NCBI GenBank assembly: GCA_012798435.1
Contig: JAAZNF010000086.1
Location: 1 to 64,000, forward strand
DNA: 64,000 bases
Source: Myxococcales bacterium
Lineage (GTDB): Bacteria; Myxococcota; B64-G9
Reading direction: 5' to 3'
Part shown: positions 57,159 to 64,000 of the stretch, piece after piece
Layout of the letters: every line of letters starts with the position of its first letter
Numbering within the stretch: position 1 is the stretch's first letter
Made by a program: the position numbers and the translations under genes
The notes under the pieces: generated by a model
What the model was told of the DNA's origin: nothing
Databases searched by the model: none
The model's input: only the letters and a program-made list of their open reading frames with translations

Positions 57159-57382
57159 GGGGGCAATCTAGATCGGCCGGGATTGCGTTGCAAGCGGATG
57201 TTGCACGAGAGCGTGCGGCCATGGTTGGCCGTGCGAACCGGCGCCCAGATCGCAGTTGTGTCTGGCTGCGCTTGCTCTTTCGGCATCGCAGCCAGACGCG
57301 ATGCGGAAGGGGGAAGAGATGAGCACGCCCGCCTGCTCGGCGCGGTCCTGGTTCTTCGCTGGAGGGTCGGCCAGGAGGCGGC

Positions 57383-58972
57383 TCAGTCTTCCCGGCGCAG
57401 GCGGAAGGGGTCCAGGCCCTGGCCGGCCTCGGCGAAGCGGCCGGAGGCCAGCGCCGCCTCGAAGGCGTCCACGCACTCCGGATCGAACTGCGTCCCCCGG
57501 TTGCCCAGGATCTCGGAGATGGCGCGCTCCGGCCGGCCTCCTTTGCGGTAGGGTCGATCGGAGGTGATGGCGTCGTAGGTGTCGGTCACCGCCAGCAGGC
57601 GGGCCTCCAGCGGGATGTCGGCGCCCGCCAGGCCGTCGGGGTAGCCGCGCCCGTCGAAGGTCTCGTGGTGGTGGCGCACCGCGGACACGATGCGGTCCAT
57701 GCTCACCAGCCGCTCGATGTTGGCGATGTTGCGGATGATGTCGGCGCCCTTGGCGGGATGGGTGCGGATGACGGCGGCCTCCTCCGCGGTCAGCTTGTCG
57801 GGCTTGTTGAGGATGGCCTCGGGGATGCCGATCTTCCCCACGTCGTGGAGCAGGCCGGCCAGCTCCACCGCCTGGCGCTGCTCGCGGTCCAGGCCCATCT
57901 CCCGGCACAGCACCAGGGCGTAGGCGGTCACCCGCTGGCTGTGGCCTTTGGTGTACAGGTCCTTGGCCTCGATGGTGGCCACCAGGGTGTGGATCACGCC
58001 CACGAACAGCCCCTGCAGGTCGGCCACCAGGCGGGCGCGCTCGATGGCCACGCCCACCTGCTTGCCGATGGCCGCCAGCAGGCGCAGGTCGGCCTCGCCG
58101 AACGAGTCCAGCACCGCGGTGTGATCCACGTAGATGACCCCGGTGTTCCGGCCGCCGGCGCGCACCGGCACGCACATGACCGACTTGATCCCCTGCAGGC
58201 TGATGCTCTCTCCCGAACGGAAGCGCTCGTCGCTGCCGGCGTCGGTGCTGAGCAGGCTCACCCCCTGGCGCAGCGTCTCCTCCACGATGGTGCGCGACAC
58301 CGCGAACTCGCCGCGGATGTTGGCGCCGCGCCGCACCCGCACCGAGCGCGGCTGGGGAGTCCCGTCCCCGTCCGCCATCAGCACCGCGGCGCGCGAGGCC
58401 CCGGTGACGTGCAGGATGGTCTCGGTGGCCAGAGTGAAGATGGTGTCCAGGTCCCGCTCGGCGTGGATCAGGTTGGAGAGCTGGTACACCGCCTCGAGCT
58501 GCTCCTGCAGCCTGAGCACCGCGCGCTCGTTGGGCGAGGCGGCCGGAGCGCGCGGCAGCAGGCCCGAGTCGCGATCGTCGATGCGCACCCGCAGGGTGCG
58601 GCTCTCCGGGCGGGGAAGTTCGGCCACCATGCGTAGCTGCGCCCCGGGGGCGGTGACGTCCGGGCTGTCCCACTCCTCGCTCGCGGCCACCAGCTCGAGC
58701 TCCAGGGCGCCCAGGCGAATGCGGTCGCCCGGCGCCAGCGGCTGGCGCTGCACCCGGTGGCCGTTGACGAAGGTGCCGTTCGAGCTCTGGAGGTCCAGAA
58801 CCTCCCAGTGCCGCTCGCGGTACTGTAGCCGGCAGTGCACCCGGCTGACGTTGGGGTCGTCCACCTGCAAATCGGCGCTCGGGCTGCGCCCGATGGAAAA
58901 GGTGTGCTCCGGGTCCAGCGGGTAGCGGCGGCCCCGCAACGCCCCGGCGATGACGGAGAGGACGACGTTCAT
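57383..58972 (-). CDS. FHA-GAF-HD-GYP cyclic di-GMP phosphodiesterase
   Basis: A 529-residue soluble signalling protein. FHA domain (about 20-90) with GRSPSADLQVDDPNVSRVHC and SSNGTFVNG to bind phosphothreonine; GAF domain (about 165-320) that senses a small molecule; HD-GYP domain (about 330-510) with HDVGKIGIP and HHETFDGRGYPDG, the catalytic residues for splitting c-di-GMP. It starts at ATG 58972 rather than 12 codons earlier; the longer frame runs over a poor leader. The FHA input suggests control by a Ser/Thr kinase, for example the one at 47-50 kb, but this is inference. Confidence 0.92.
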   Translation of the reverse strand: MNVVLSVIAGALRGRRYPLDPEHTFSIGRSPSADLQVDDPNVSRVHCRLQYRERHWEVLDLQSSNGTFVNGHRVQRQPLAPGDRIRLGALELELVAASEEWDSPDVTAPGAQLRMVAELPRPESRTLRVRIDDRDSGLLPRAPAASPNERAVLRLQEQLEAVYQLSNLIHAERDLDTIFTLATETILHVTGASRAAVLMADGDGTPQPRSVRVRRGANIRGEFAVSRTIVEETLRQGVSLLSTDAGSDERFRSGESISLQGIKSVMCVPVRAGGRNTGVIYVDHTAVLDSFGEADLRLLAAIGKQVGVAIERARLVADLQGLFVGVIHTLVATIEAKDLYTKGHSQRVTAYALVLCREMGLDREQRQAVELAGLLHDVGKIGIPEAILNKPDKLTAEEAAVIRTHPAKGADIIRNIANIERLVSMDRIVSAVRHHHETFDGRGYPDGLAGADIPLEARLLAVTDTYDAITSDRPYRKGGRPERAISEILGNRGTQFDPECVDAFEAALASGRFAEAGQGLDPFRLRRED

Positions 58973-59076
58973 CCGGGGAATTTTGCCAGAGCGCCCGGCG
59001 CAAGACAACTTTTCGGACGCTTGCCAACGCGGCGGGACGCGGTCTATGGTAGGCGAGGATCTGCGCGGGAGCCCCC

Positions 59077-59331
59077 ATGATCAAGAAGATCATCGTTCTT
59101 GCCGTCCTGGCGGCGGCCGGCTACGTCGGCTACCTGGTGTGGAACAACCTCAACCCCAAGGAGCGCAAGGCGGTCCAGGGGGCGGTGAGCGGGGTGGTGG
59201 AGAAGACCAAGGAGGTGGCCCAGGACGCCGCCTCGGTCCTCACCGACAAGACCCGCGCGCTCATCAAGGACAACGCCGCGACGGACAAACCGACGCCCGA
59301 GAGGGCTCCGCCCCCGTCCGCCACGCCCTAG
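59077..59331 (+). CDS. Small single-pass membrane protein (84 aa)
   Basis: A short protein with one N-terminal hydrophobic helix (IIVLAVLAAAGYVGYLVW) followed by a charged, helical tail rich in Lys, Ala and Glu with a Pro-rich end. It lies between the HD-GYP gene (divergent) and the next minus-strand gene (convergent). No family recognised. Codon use is normal for the genome, so it is probably real. Confidence 0.6.
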   Translation: MIKKIIVLAVLAAAGYVGYLVWNNLNPKERKAVQGAVSGVVEKTKEVAQDAASVLTDKTRALIKDNAATDKPTPERAPPPSATP

Positions 59332-59342
59332 CCCGTCTCGTC

Positions 59343-59948
59343 TCACTTGGAAAACAAGAGGACCGTCCGGCACAGCGCATCACCGTCCGAGACGCACTGC
59401 TGGATGTCCAGCTCGACGCGCGTATAGCCCATGATCTCGAAGATGCGGCGCATGGTCTCGCTGGTGGTCCGGCACAGCCAGCGGTGGTGACCGGCCCAGT
59501 CGCGGGTGGTGGACTCGGCGTGCCCCTCGCCCACCAGGATGACCTCGCGCTCTCCCGTGGAGTGCAGCGAGCGCCAGGCCTTCTGGATGTGCCGGGAGTA
59601 GGAGAGCGGGTTCGCCATGATGCGGAACAGGAAGCGGTAGATGCCCCGCAGCGTCGCGTCTACCATGTAGGAGGTCCCCTCGCGGATGAGCCCCGGCATG
59701 GCCGCCTTGCCGTGGATGGCCTCCATCCGGTCGAGCATGGAGTGGACCACCACCACCGGATACCACTCGTTGGCGAGGAAGCCGAACACCTCCCGGCCCG
59801 TGTCCAGATCCAGGTAATCCTTGCCGGGGATGCCGGAGAGGAGGTCGATGGTGGACTCGCGCCCGAACTTCTTGGCGTGCCAGATCAGAAACTCGCGCAC
59901 CATGGCGCCCTTGATGGTGGGTTCGTGTCGGGGCGCTGAGGCTTCCAT
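59343..59948 (-). CDS. Hypothetical protein of the myxobacterial single-domain type
   Basis: A 201-residue soluble protein, mostly helical, ending with a DIQQCVSDGDALCRTVLLF element that recalls the Cys-x5-Gly-Asp-x2-Cys ends of V4R/heme-NO-like domains. Overall layout and length resemble the paralogous TIGR02265/DUF2378-type proteins abundant in myxobacteria. This assignment is tentative. A single ATG 59948 gives the normal length. No membrane or export signal. Confidence 0.5.
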   Translation of the reverse strand: MEASAPRHEPTIKGAMVREFLIWHAKKFGRESTIDLLSGIPGKDYLDLDTGREVFGFLANEWYPVVVVHSMLDRMEAIHGKAAMPGLIREGTSYMVDATLRGIYRFLFRIMANPLSYSRHIQKAWRSLHSTGEREVILVGEGHAESTTRDWAGHHRWLCRTTSETMRRIFEIMGYTRVELDIQQCVSDGDALCRTVLLFSK

Positions 59949-60057
59949 GCGGGTGTCCTCGTATCCTGACGGAGTCGCCCATGAACCCTACCGCCAGCGC
60001 CGAACCTAAGTCAAAGCGCGTTTGACAGACGCGCGCCGTTCGAACGACACTCGACGC

Positions 60058-61593
60058 ATGCGCTCGTTCCCGCTACCGCTCGCGCTGTGGGCCGGTGTGA
60101 TGGCCGCGGGCTGCGCCTTTTCCGGGGGCGGCGCGGACGGGTCGATCCCTGATGACGGCGCCCTGGACGCTGCTCTCGAGCCGGCGCCGGACGCGGACGG
60201 CGCGGACGCGGGGCTTCCCGACGGCGCTGACGGCGACGGCGGTTCGCCCGCGCGGGAACTCCGGGCCGCGGTAATGCTCGGTGCGGGCGGGTTCTTCGGG
60301 GTATCCGGCGCTGACGCGCGCGGCGTGCTCGGCTCGGGGGCGGACGCGTTCGCCGTGTCGGCCCACTATGCCGACATCGCCTCGGGAGGGCCCGAGAACC
60401 CCGCCGGCCGGATCTACCTCTTCCCGCGCACGGGCATCCCCGCCGCCGCCGGGGAGGCCGCGCTCGTGCTGGAGCCGCCCGACGCCACGCCGGGCGGGGG
60501 GTTCGGCTGGGCGCTCGCAAGCTCGTGCGATCTGAACGGCGACGGCGCGTCCGAGCTGGCCGCCGGCAACCACCTGTACTCCACCGCCCAGGCGCCCAAC
60601 TCGGGGCGGGTGGTGGTGTTCTGGGGCGAGGCGGGTGCGCCGCTCTCGGTCGCGCGCGCGACGTTGCACACGCTGCCGGCGGACGTGGTGCGCCGCTCGG
60701 ACTCGTTCGGCCAGACCGTGCTGTGCGCCGATCTCGACGGCGACGGCCTTTCCGACCTCGTCGCCGGGGGCCAGAACGCCGGGCTCTCGGACACGGGCGT
60801 GGCGGGCGTGTTCTTCGGAAAGAGCGCGGGGCTCTTGGCGACCGCCGAGCGCACCCTGGAGCCGCCCGTGTTGGCCAACCGCCAGTACTACGGCGCCGGC
60901 CTGCTGTGGCAAGACCTCACCGGCGATGGAAGGGAGGATCTGGCGGTGGCCGGCTGGGGCCTGATCAAGGGCGCGGATGTCAGCGGGCCGCACACGGGCG
61001 GGGTGTGCGTCTACCCGAACGGCGCGGACCTGGGCGCGGGGCCGGCCGGGTGCCTGTTCCCGCCGGGGGACGCCGAGATCCGCTTCGGCCTCCCGCTGGC
61101 CGTCGCCGACACCGGGCGCGCGCGGCTGCTCCTGGTCGGGGCGCCGGACTTCGGGACGGATTCGCGCGGCGCGGTGTTCGTGTATGCCACCGGGCCGGAC
61201 TTCTGGTCGAACCAACCTACGCAGGTGATCGCCTCGCCCCAGGCCGCCGACACCGGTTTCCCCTCGGCCCTGCTCTACGTCCCGGACTTCTTCGGGCGGG
61301 AGCGGGGCGCGCTGCTGGTCGGGGCGAAGTACGGGGATCCGCCGGCCGGCGAGGCCTGGGCCGGCTTCGTGGCCGCCTACCCGCTCCACCCGGACGGCGC
61401 GTCGTTTTCCGACGTCCCCCGCTGGCTCTCCCATCCGACCCCTCGCGCGGGAGACGGGTTCGGCGCGGCGCTGGTTCCGCTCGGGGACATCAACGGGGAT
61501 GGGCTGTCGGACTTCTGGGCCGGCATCCCGGAGCACCTGGAGGGCGACGTCAGCACGGGCTTTCAGACCGGCGGGGTCGTATTTTTCTACTGA
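60058..61593 (+). CDS. FG-GAP/integrin-alpha-like repeat lipoprotein
   Basis: A 511-residue lipoprotein (VMAAGC, cysteine 19) with an acidic Asp/Gly/Ala linker (about 20-65), then FG-GAP repeats: DLNGDGASELAAG, DLDGDGLSDLVAG, DLTGDGREDLAVA, DINGDGLSDFWAG. These form a seven-bladed propeller with calcium loops in DxDxDG positions. Such proteins attach to surfaces or partners outside the cell. ATG 60058 is chosen to place the lipobox correctly. Confidence 0.85.
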   Translation: MRSFPLPLALWAGVMAAGCAFSGGGADGSIPDDGALDAALEPAPDADGADAGLPDGADGDGGSPARELRAAVMLGAGGFFGVSGADARGVLGSGADAFAVSAHYADIASGGPENPAGRIYLFPRTGIPAAAGEAALVLEPPDATPGGGFGWALASSCDLNGDGASELAAGNHLYSTAQAPNSGRVVVFWGEAGAPLSVARATLHTLPADVVRRSDSFGQTVLCADLDGDGLSDLVAGGQNAGLSDTGVAGVFFGKSAGLLATAERTLEPPVLANRQYYGAGLLWQDLTGDGREDLAVAGWGLIKGADVSGPHTGGVCVYPNGADLGAGPAGCLFPPGDAEIRFGLPLAVADTGRARLLLVGAPDFGTDSRGAVFVYATGPDFWSNQPTQVIASPQAADTGFPSALLYVPDFFGRERGALLVGAKYGDPPAGEAWAGFVAAYPLHPDGASFSDVPRWLSHPTPRAGDGFGAALVPLGDINGDGLSDFWAGIPEHLEGDVSTGFQTGGVVFFY

Positions 61594-61615
61594 CAGGTTG
61601 TTTTCCCAGTCCCTC

Positions 61616-61645
61616 TTGACGCAGACTGGACGAGGCTCCTAGTAT
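61616..61645 (+). promoter_or_regulatory. Sigma70-type promoter before the cysteine-rich lipoprotein
   Basis: TTGACG (61616-61621), an 18-bp spacer, and TAGTAT (61640-61645), about 75 nt before the ATG at 61720, indicate that this gene has its own transcript separate from the FG-GAP gene. Confidence 0.6.
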
Positions 61646-61719
61646 CGGGTAGATTTCTGTCCGAGATGAGAGATGACATGCGTTTTTTTGTGCAAACCCG
61701 CACGCAAGGAGACGACACG

Positions 61720-63243
61720 ATGATCCGCCGAGGTATCTGGGGATTCTTTGTTGCGCTGCTCGGTTTGTGGGCCCTGGGCTGCTCGAGCAACCAGACGATC
61801 GGAGACGGCGGCGACGGGGACGATGGCACACCCAACACCGACGGTCCTCGGCTCTGCGCCAACAAGGATCAATGCTTGCAAGGCGAGGATTGCATCGACG
61901 GCGTGTGCAAGCAGGTCGGGACCTGCTCGTGCAACTACGACTGCGACAAGGCCCGCAACGAGGTGTGCAACCGCGGCAACGGCAAGTGCGAGATCGGCTC
62001 GCCGCCCACCCAGTGCTCGAGCGACTGCGACTGCTACACCAACGAGACTTGCAGCGGCACGACCTGCGTGCCGAGCGGCGGCGATCAGCAGACCTGCCAG
62101 CAGGACTCCGACTGCCCCGATCCAGCGCACCAGACGTGCCGCGACAACCGCTGCGTGCCCAAGTCGTGCAGCACCCGCGAGGACTGCGCCGGCGCCACCT
62201 GCCTGGTGTGCAAGAACAACGAGTGCACCGCTCCCCCGCCAGTGTGCCAGGGTATCAACGACTGCTGCGTGGGATTCCACTGCAACTTCGGGACGTGTCT
62301 GCCGGACCAGACCGGCTGCCGCTCCGACTCCGACTGCCTACGCTGCGGTTTCGCCACCGCCAACCAGTGCAGCGACCAGAGCGCCTGCCAGAACGATAAC
62401 GACTGCCAGGACACCGCCTACCCGCGTTGCAACACCGACACCGGCGCCTGCCAGCCCGAGTGCATCTCGGACATCGACTGCAAGCTCCCGGGCCAGAAGT
62501 GCGTGGACACCCACTGCGTCACCCCGGGCTGCACCCCGGCGAGCTGCGCCCAGGGCCAGTGGTGCGACGCCGGCGACGGCCAGTGCAAGGCCGGCTGCGA
62601 CGAGAACGCCGACTGCACCCCGCCGGACACCTGCAACTACTCCACCCACCAGTGCGGCTCCACCGACTGCTGCGGCGGGGCCTGCAGCCCCGAGCAGTAC
62701 TGCGACACCGCCACCTGCACCTGCGCCGACTCCTGCGTGACCAGCGTCGGCTGCATGCTGGTGCCGTGCTCGACCGGCACCTGTGACGACACGCTCAAGA
62801 AGTGCCTGGTGTGCCCCGATACCTACGTGTGCCACACCGACACCGGGCGCTGCTGGTGCACGGCCCAGACCACCTGCCCTAACGGCATGACCTGCAACAC
62901 CGGGACCGGCCAGTGCGAGGGGGGCACCACCTGCAACCCGCCCTGCCAGGCCGGCTACAACTGCGTGAACGGCCAGTGCATCCCCGGTGGCACCGGGCAG
63001 GACGGCGACCCCTGCATGAGCGACGCCGACTGCTCGGCGGGGCTGCTCTGCAACAACTCCATCTTCTGCATCATCTGCATGATGTTCTCTGCGGACTTCA
63101 ACCCCGACTTCGCCTGCCGGTACGAGTGCTCGGCCCTCGGCGGCGGCACCTGCCCCGTCCCCGACCGCAAGTGCACGCTGGCCCGCTTCTTCGGCTCCAC
63201 CGGCACCCTGGACGCCCGGAGCATGTGCCAGGCGCCATACTGA
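61720..63243 (+). CDS. Very cysteine-rich lipoprotein (about 80 cysteines)
   Basis: A 507-residue lipoprotein (ALGC, cysteine about 21). About 80 residues are cysteine (16%), in repeated words of the type DxDC, C-x4-7-C-x-C and 'TCxxxxCVP', with short Asp/Gln-rich intervals. These are the signs of EGF-like or Dickkopf-type disulphide knots as often annotated in myxobacteria. An N-terminal GDGGDGDDG linker follows the lipid site. AAGGAG precedes ATG 61720. Likely a rigid surface stalk or a binding protein; the function is unknown. Confidence 0.82.
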   Translation: MIRRGIWGFFVALLGLWALGCSSNQTIGDGGDGDDGTPNTDGPRLCANKDQCLQGEDCIDGVCKQVGTCSCNYDCDKARNEVCNRGNGKCEIGSPPTQCSSDCDCYTNETCSGTTCVPSGGDQQTCQQDSDCPDPAHQTCRDNRCVPKSCSTREDCAGATCLVCKNNECTAPPPVCQGINDCCVGFHCNFGTCLPDQTGCRSDSDCLRCGFATANQCSDQSACQNDNDCQDTAYPRCNTDTGACQPECISDIDCKLPGQKCVDTHCVTPGCTPASCAQGQWCDAGDGQCKAGCDENADCTPPDTCNYSTHQCGSTDCCGGACSPEQYCDTATCTCADSCVTSVGCMLVPCSTGTCDDTLKKCLVCPDTYVCHTDTGRCWCTAQTTCPNGMTCNTGTGQCEGGTTCNPPCQAGYNCVNGQCIPGGTGQDGDPCMSDADCSAGLLCNNSIFCIICMMFSADFNPDFACRYECSALGGGTCPVPDRKCTLARFFGSTGTLDARSMCQAPY

Positions 63244-63296
63244 GCGCGCCGGGCGAGGCGGGCGTCGGGTGGTGGCTCGATTCTGGAGGATCTCGC

Positions 63297-64000
63297 ATGC
63301 CTTTGTGGACCTGGCTTTGTGCGTGGAAGTCTCCGGGCGGTCGGCCGTCGCGCCACGGGAAGGTTGGCGAGGGTTGCGCGGGCGGGGCGATGGGCTGGTG
63401 GCTTCGGATCGCCCTGGGCCTGATCCTGGCCGCGCCGGTGGGGTTCACGGCATCCTGCGCCGGGAGTTCCGGTGGTGACGCCGGGGTGGACGCCGGCGAC
63501 GGCGACGGCGGGGGCGACCCCGGGCCCAAGCCCTGCGCTTCCCACGCCGCCTGCCCCAGCGGCATGATCTGCCTGGCGGGGTTCTGCGAAGCCGGAACGC
63601 CCTGTTCCAAGCCCTCCGACTGCCCGGCGGGCACCACCTGCAACATCATGCGCGACGTGTGCGAGCCCGAGCCGTGCGCGAGCGACGACGACTGCAAAAA
63701 CAAGCCCCTCACTCCGCATTGCCTGGTGTCGAGCCAGCTGTGCGTGGCCTGCACCGACAGTTCCCACTGCGGCGTGGACATGACCTGCGACATGACCAGC
63801 TACACCTGCAAGCCCATCGGCCCGGCCTGCACAACCGACGCCGACTGCACCGAGCCCACCAAGCGGCACTGCCACGACGGCAAGTGCTACGGCTGCTGGG
63901 ATGATAGCCACTGTTCCGGTGGCGCCTGCCACCCCATCAACAAGATCTGCGTAGAGTGCGTGCAGGACATCCATTGCGAAAGCCCCACGCCCAAGTGCAA
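63297..64000 (+). CDS. Cysteine-rich lipoprotein, partial (continues past the window)
   Basis: A second cysteine-rich secreted protein, with the window ending inside it. ATG 63297 has GGAGGA 6 nt upstream, but the signal segment (MGWWLRIALGLILAAPVGFTASC) begins at an in-frame ATG at 63390, so the true start could be either. After the lipidated cysteine comes a GDAGVDAGDGDGGGD linker like that of its neighbour, then a repeating pattern (DCPAGTTC, DDDCKNK, DADCTEP, SSHCGVD). The frame stays open to position 64000. This gene and its upstream neighbour are tandem paralogues. Confidence 0.75.
   Translation, partial: MPLWTWLCAWKSPGGRPSRHGKVGEGCAGGAMGWWLRIALGLILAAPVGFTASCAGSSGGDAGVDAGDGDGGGDPGPKPCASHAACPSGMICLAGFCEAGTPCSKPSDCPAGTTCNIMRDVCEPEPCASDDDCKNKPLTPHCLVSSQLCVACTDSSHCGVDMTCDMTSYTCKPIGPACTTDADCTEPTKRHCHDGKCYGCWDDSHCSGGACHPINKICVECVQDIHCESPTPKC

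Overview
The window is high-GC, densely coded DNA, with no rRNA, tRNA, phage or CRISPR locus that I can see. It most resembles a Myxococcota/deltaproteobacterial-type chromosome. The pointers are many lipoproteins with Asp/Gly-rich linkers, very cysteine-rich secreted proteins, PEGA and zinc-ribbon single-pass proteins, an FHA-GAF-HD-GYP protein, a membrane Ser/Thr kinase with WD40 repeats, and a DUF4416 gene. The phylum is inferred from gene content; no marker gene was compared.

1-9.7 kb: a carbamoyltransferase gene is broken and partly inverted at the window edge. It is followed by a DEAD-box helicase / ABC-F ATPase pair, a zinc-ribbon membrane protein with a 30-bp tandem repeat, a secreted glucodextranase-C-like protein, an M2-like zinc peptidase lipoprotein, and a DUF4416 / N-acetyltransferase-like pair. 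9.7-24.2 kb: two large paralogous alpha/beta-hydrolase lipoproteins, a flavoprotein, an outer-membrane barrel, a PEGA protein, a cytosolic trypsin-like protease with zinc ribbon paired with a second related protein, a CDF metal exporter and a stand-alone E2-type acyltransferase. 24.2-34.7 kb: a 1297-residue FecR-VIT-vWA protein diverges from a CASTOR/Pollux-type channel. Then comes a lower-GC patch carrying a TlpA-like thioredoxin, a phasin-like gene with a clear promoter/operator, and a secreted helical protein next to a TonB-like protein.

34.7-43.0 kb is a complete phosphate-starvation block on the minus strand, transcribed in the order phoB, phoR, phosphate-type porin, pstS, pstC, pstA, pstB, phoU. 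It has several 4-nt stop/start overlaps and a Pho-box-like array with 11-bp period directly upstream of pstS. PstSCAB would import phosphate delivered by the porin, PhoU would couple transport to PhoR, and PhoB would bind the box.

43-64 kb: an M19-type dipeptidase, a GH57/DUF3536 glycosidase divergent from a kinase with 14 WD40 repeats, a family-4 uracil-DNA glycosylase followed by an NfeD/slipin pair, a lower-GC AAA+/DUF4143 gene, a KamA-type radical SAM enzyme, an outer-membrane protein, a c-di-GMP phosphodiesterase-like protein, and a run of lipoproteins (FG-GAP, then two cysteine-rich ones) that continues past the window end.

The items most worth a second look are the inverted carbamoyltransferase, the protease/zinc-ribbon gene and its partner, the small atypical island around 31-32 kb, and the hairpin and palindromes placed at translation or transcription starts.
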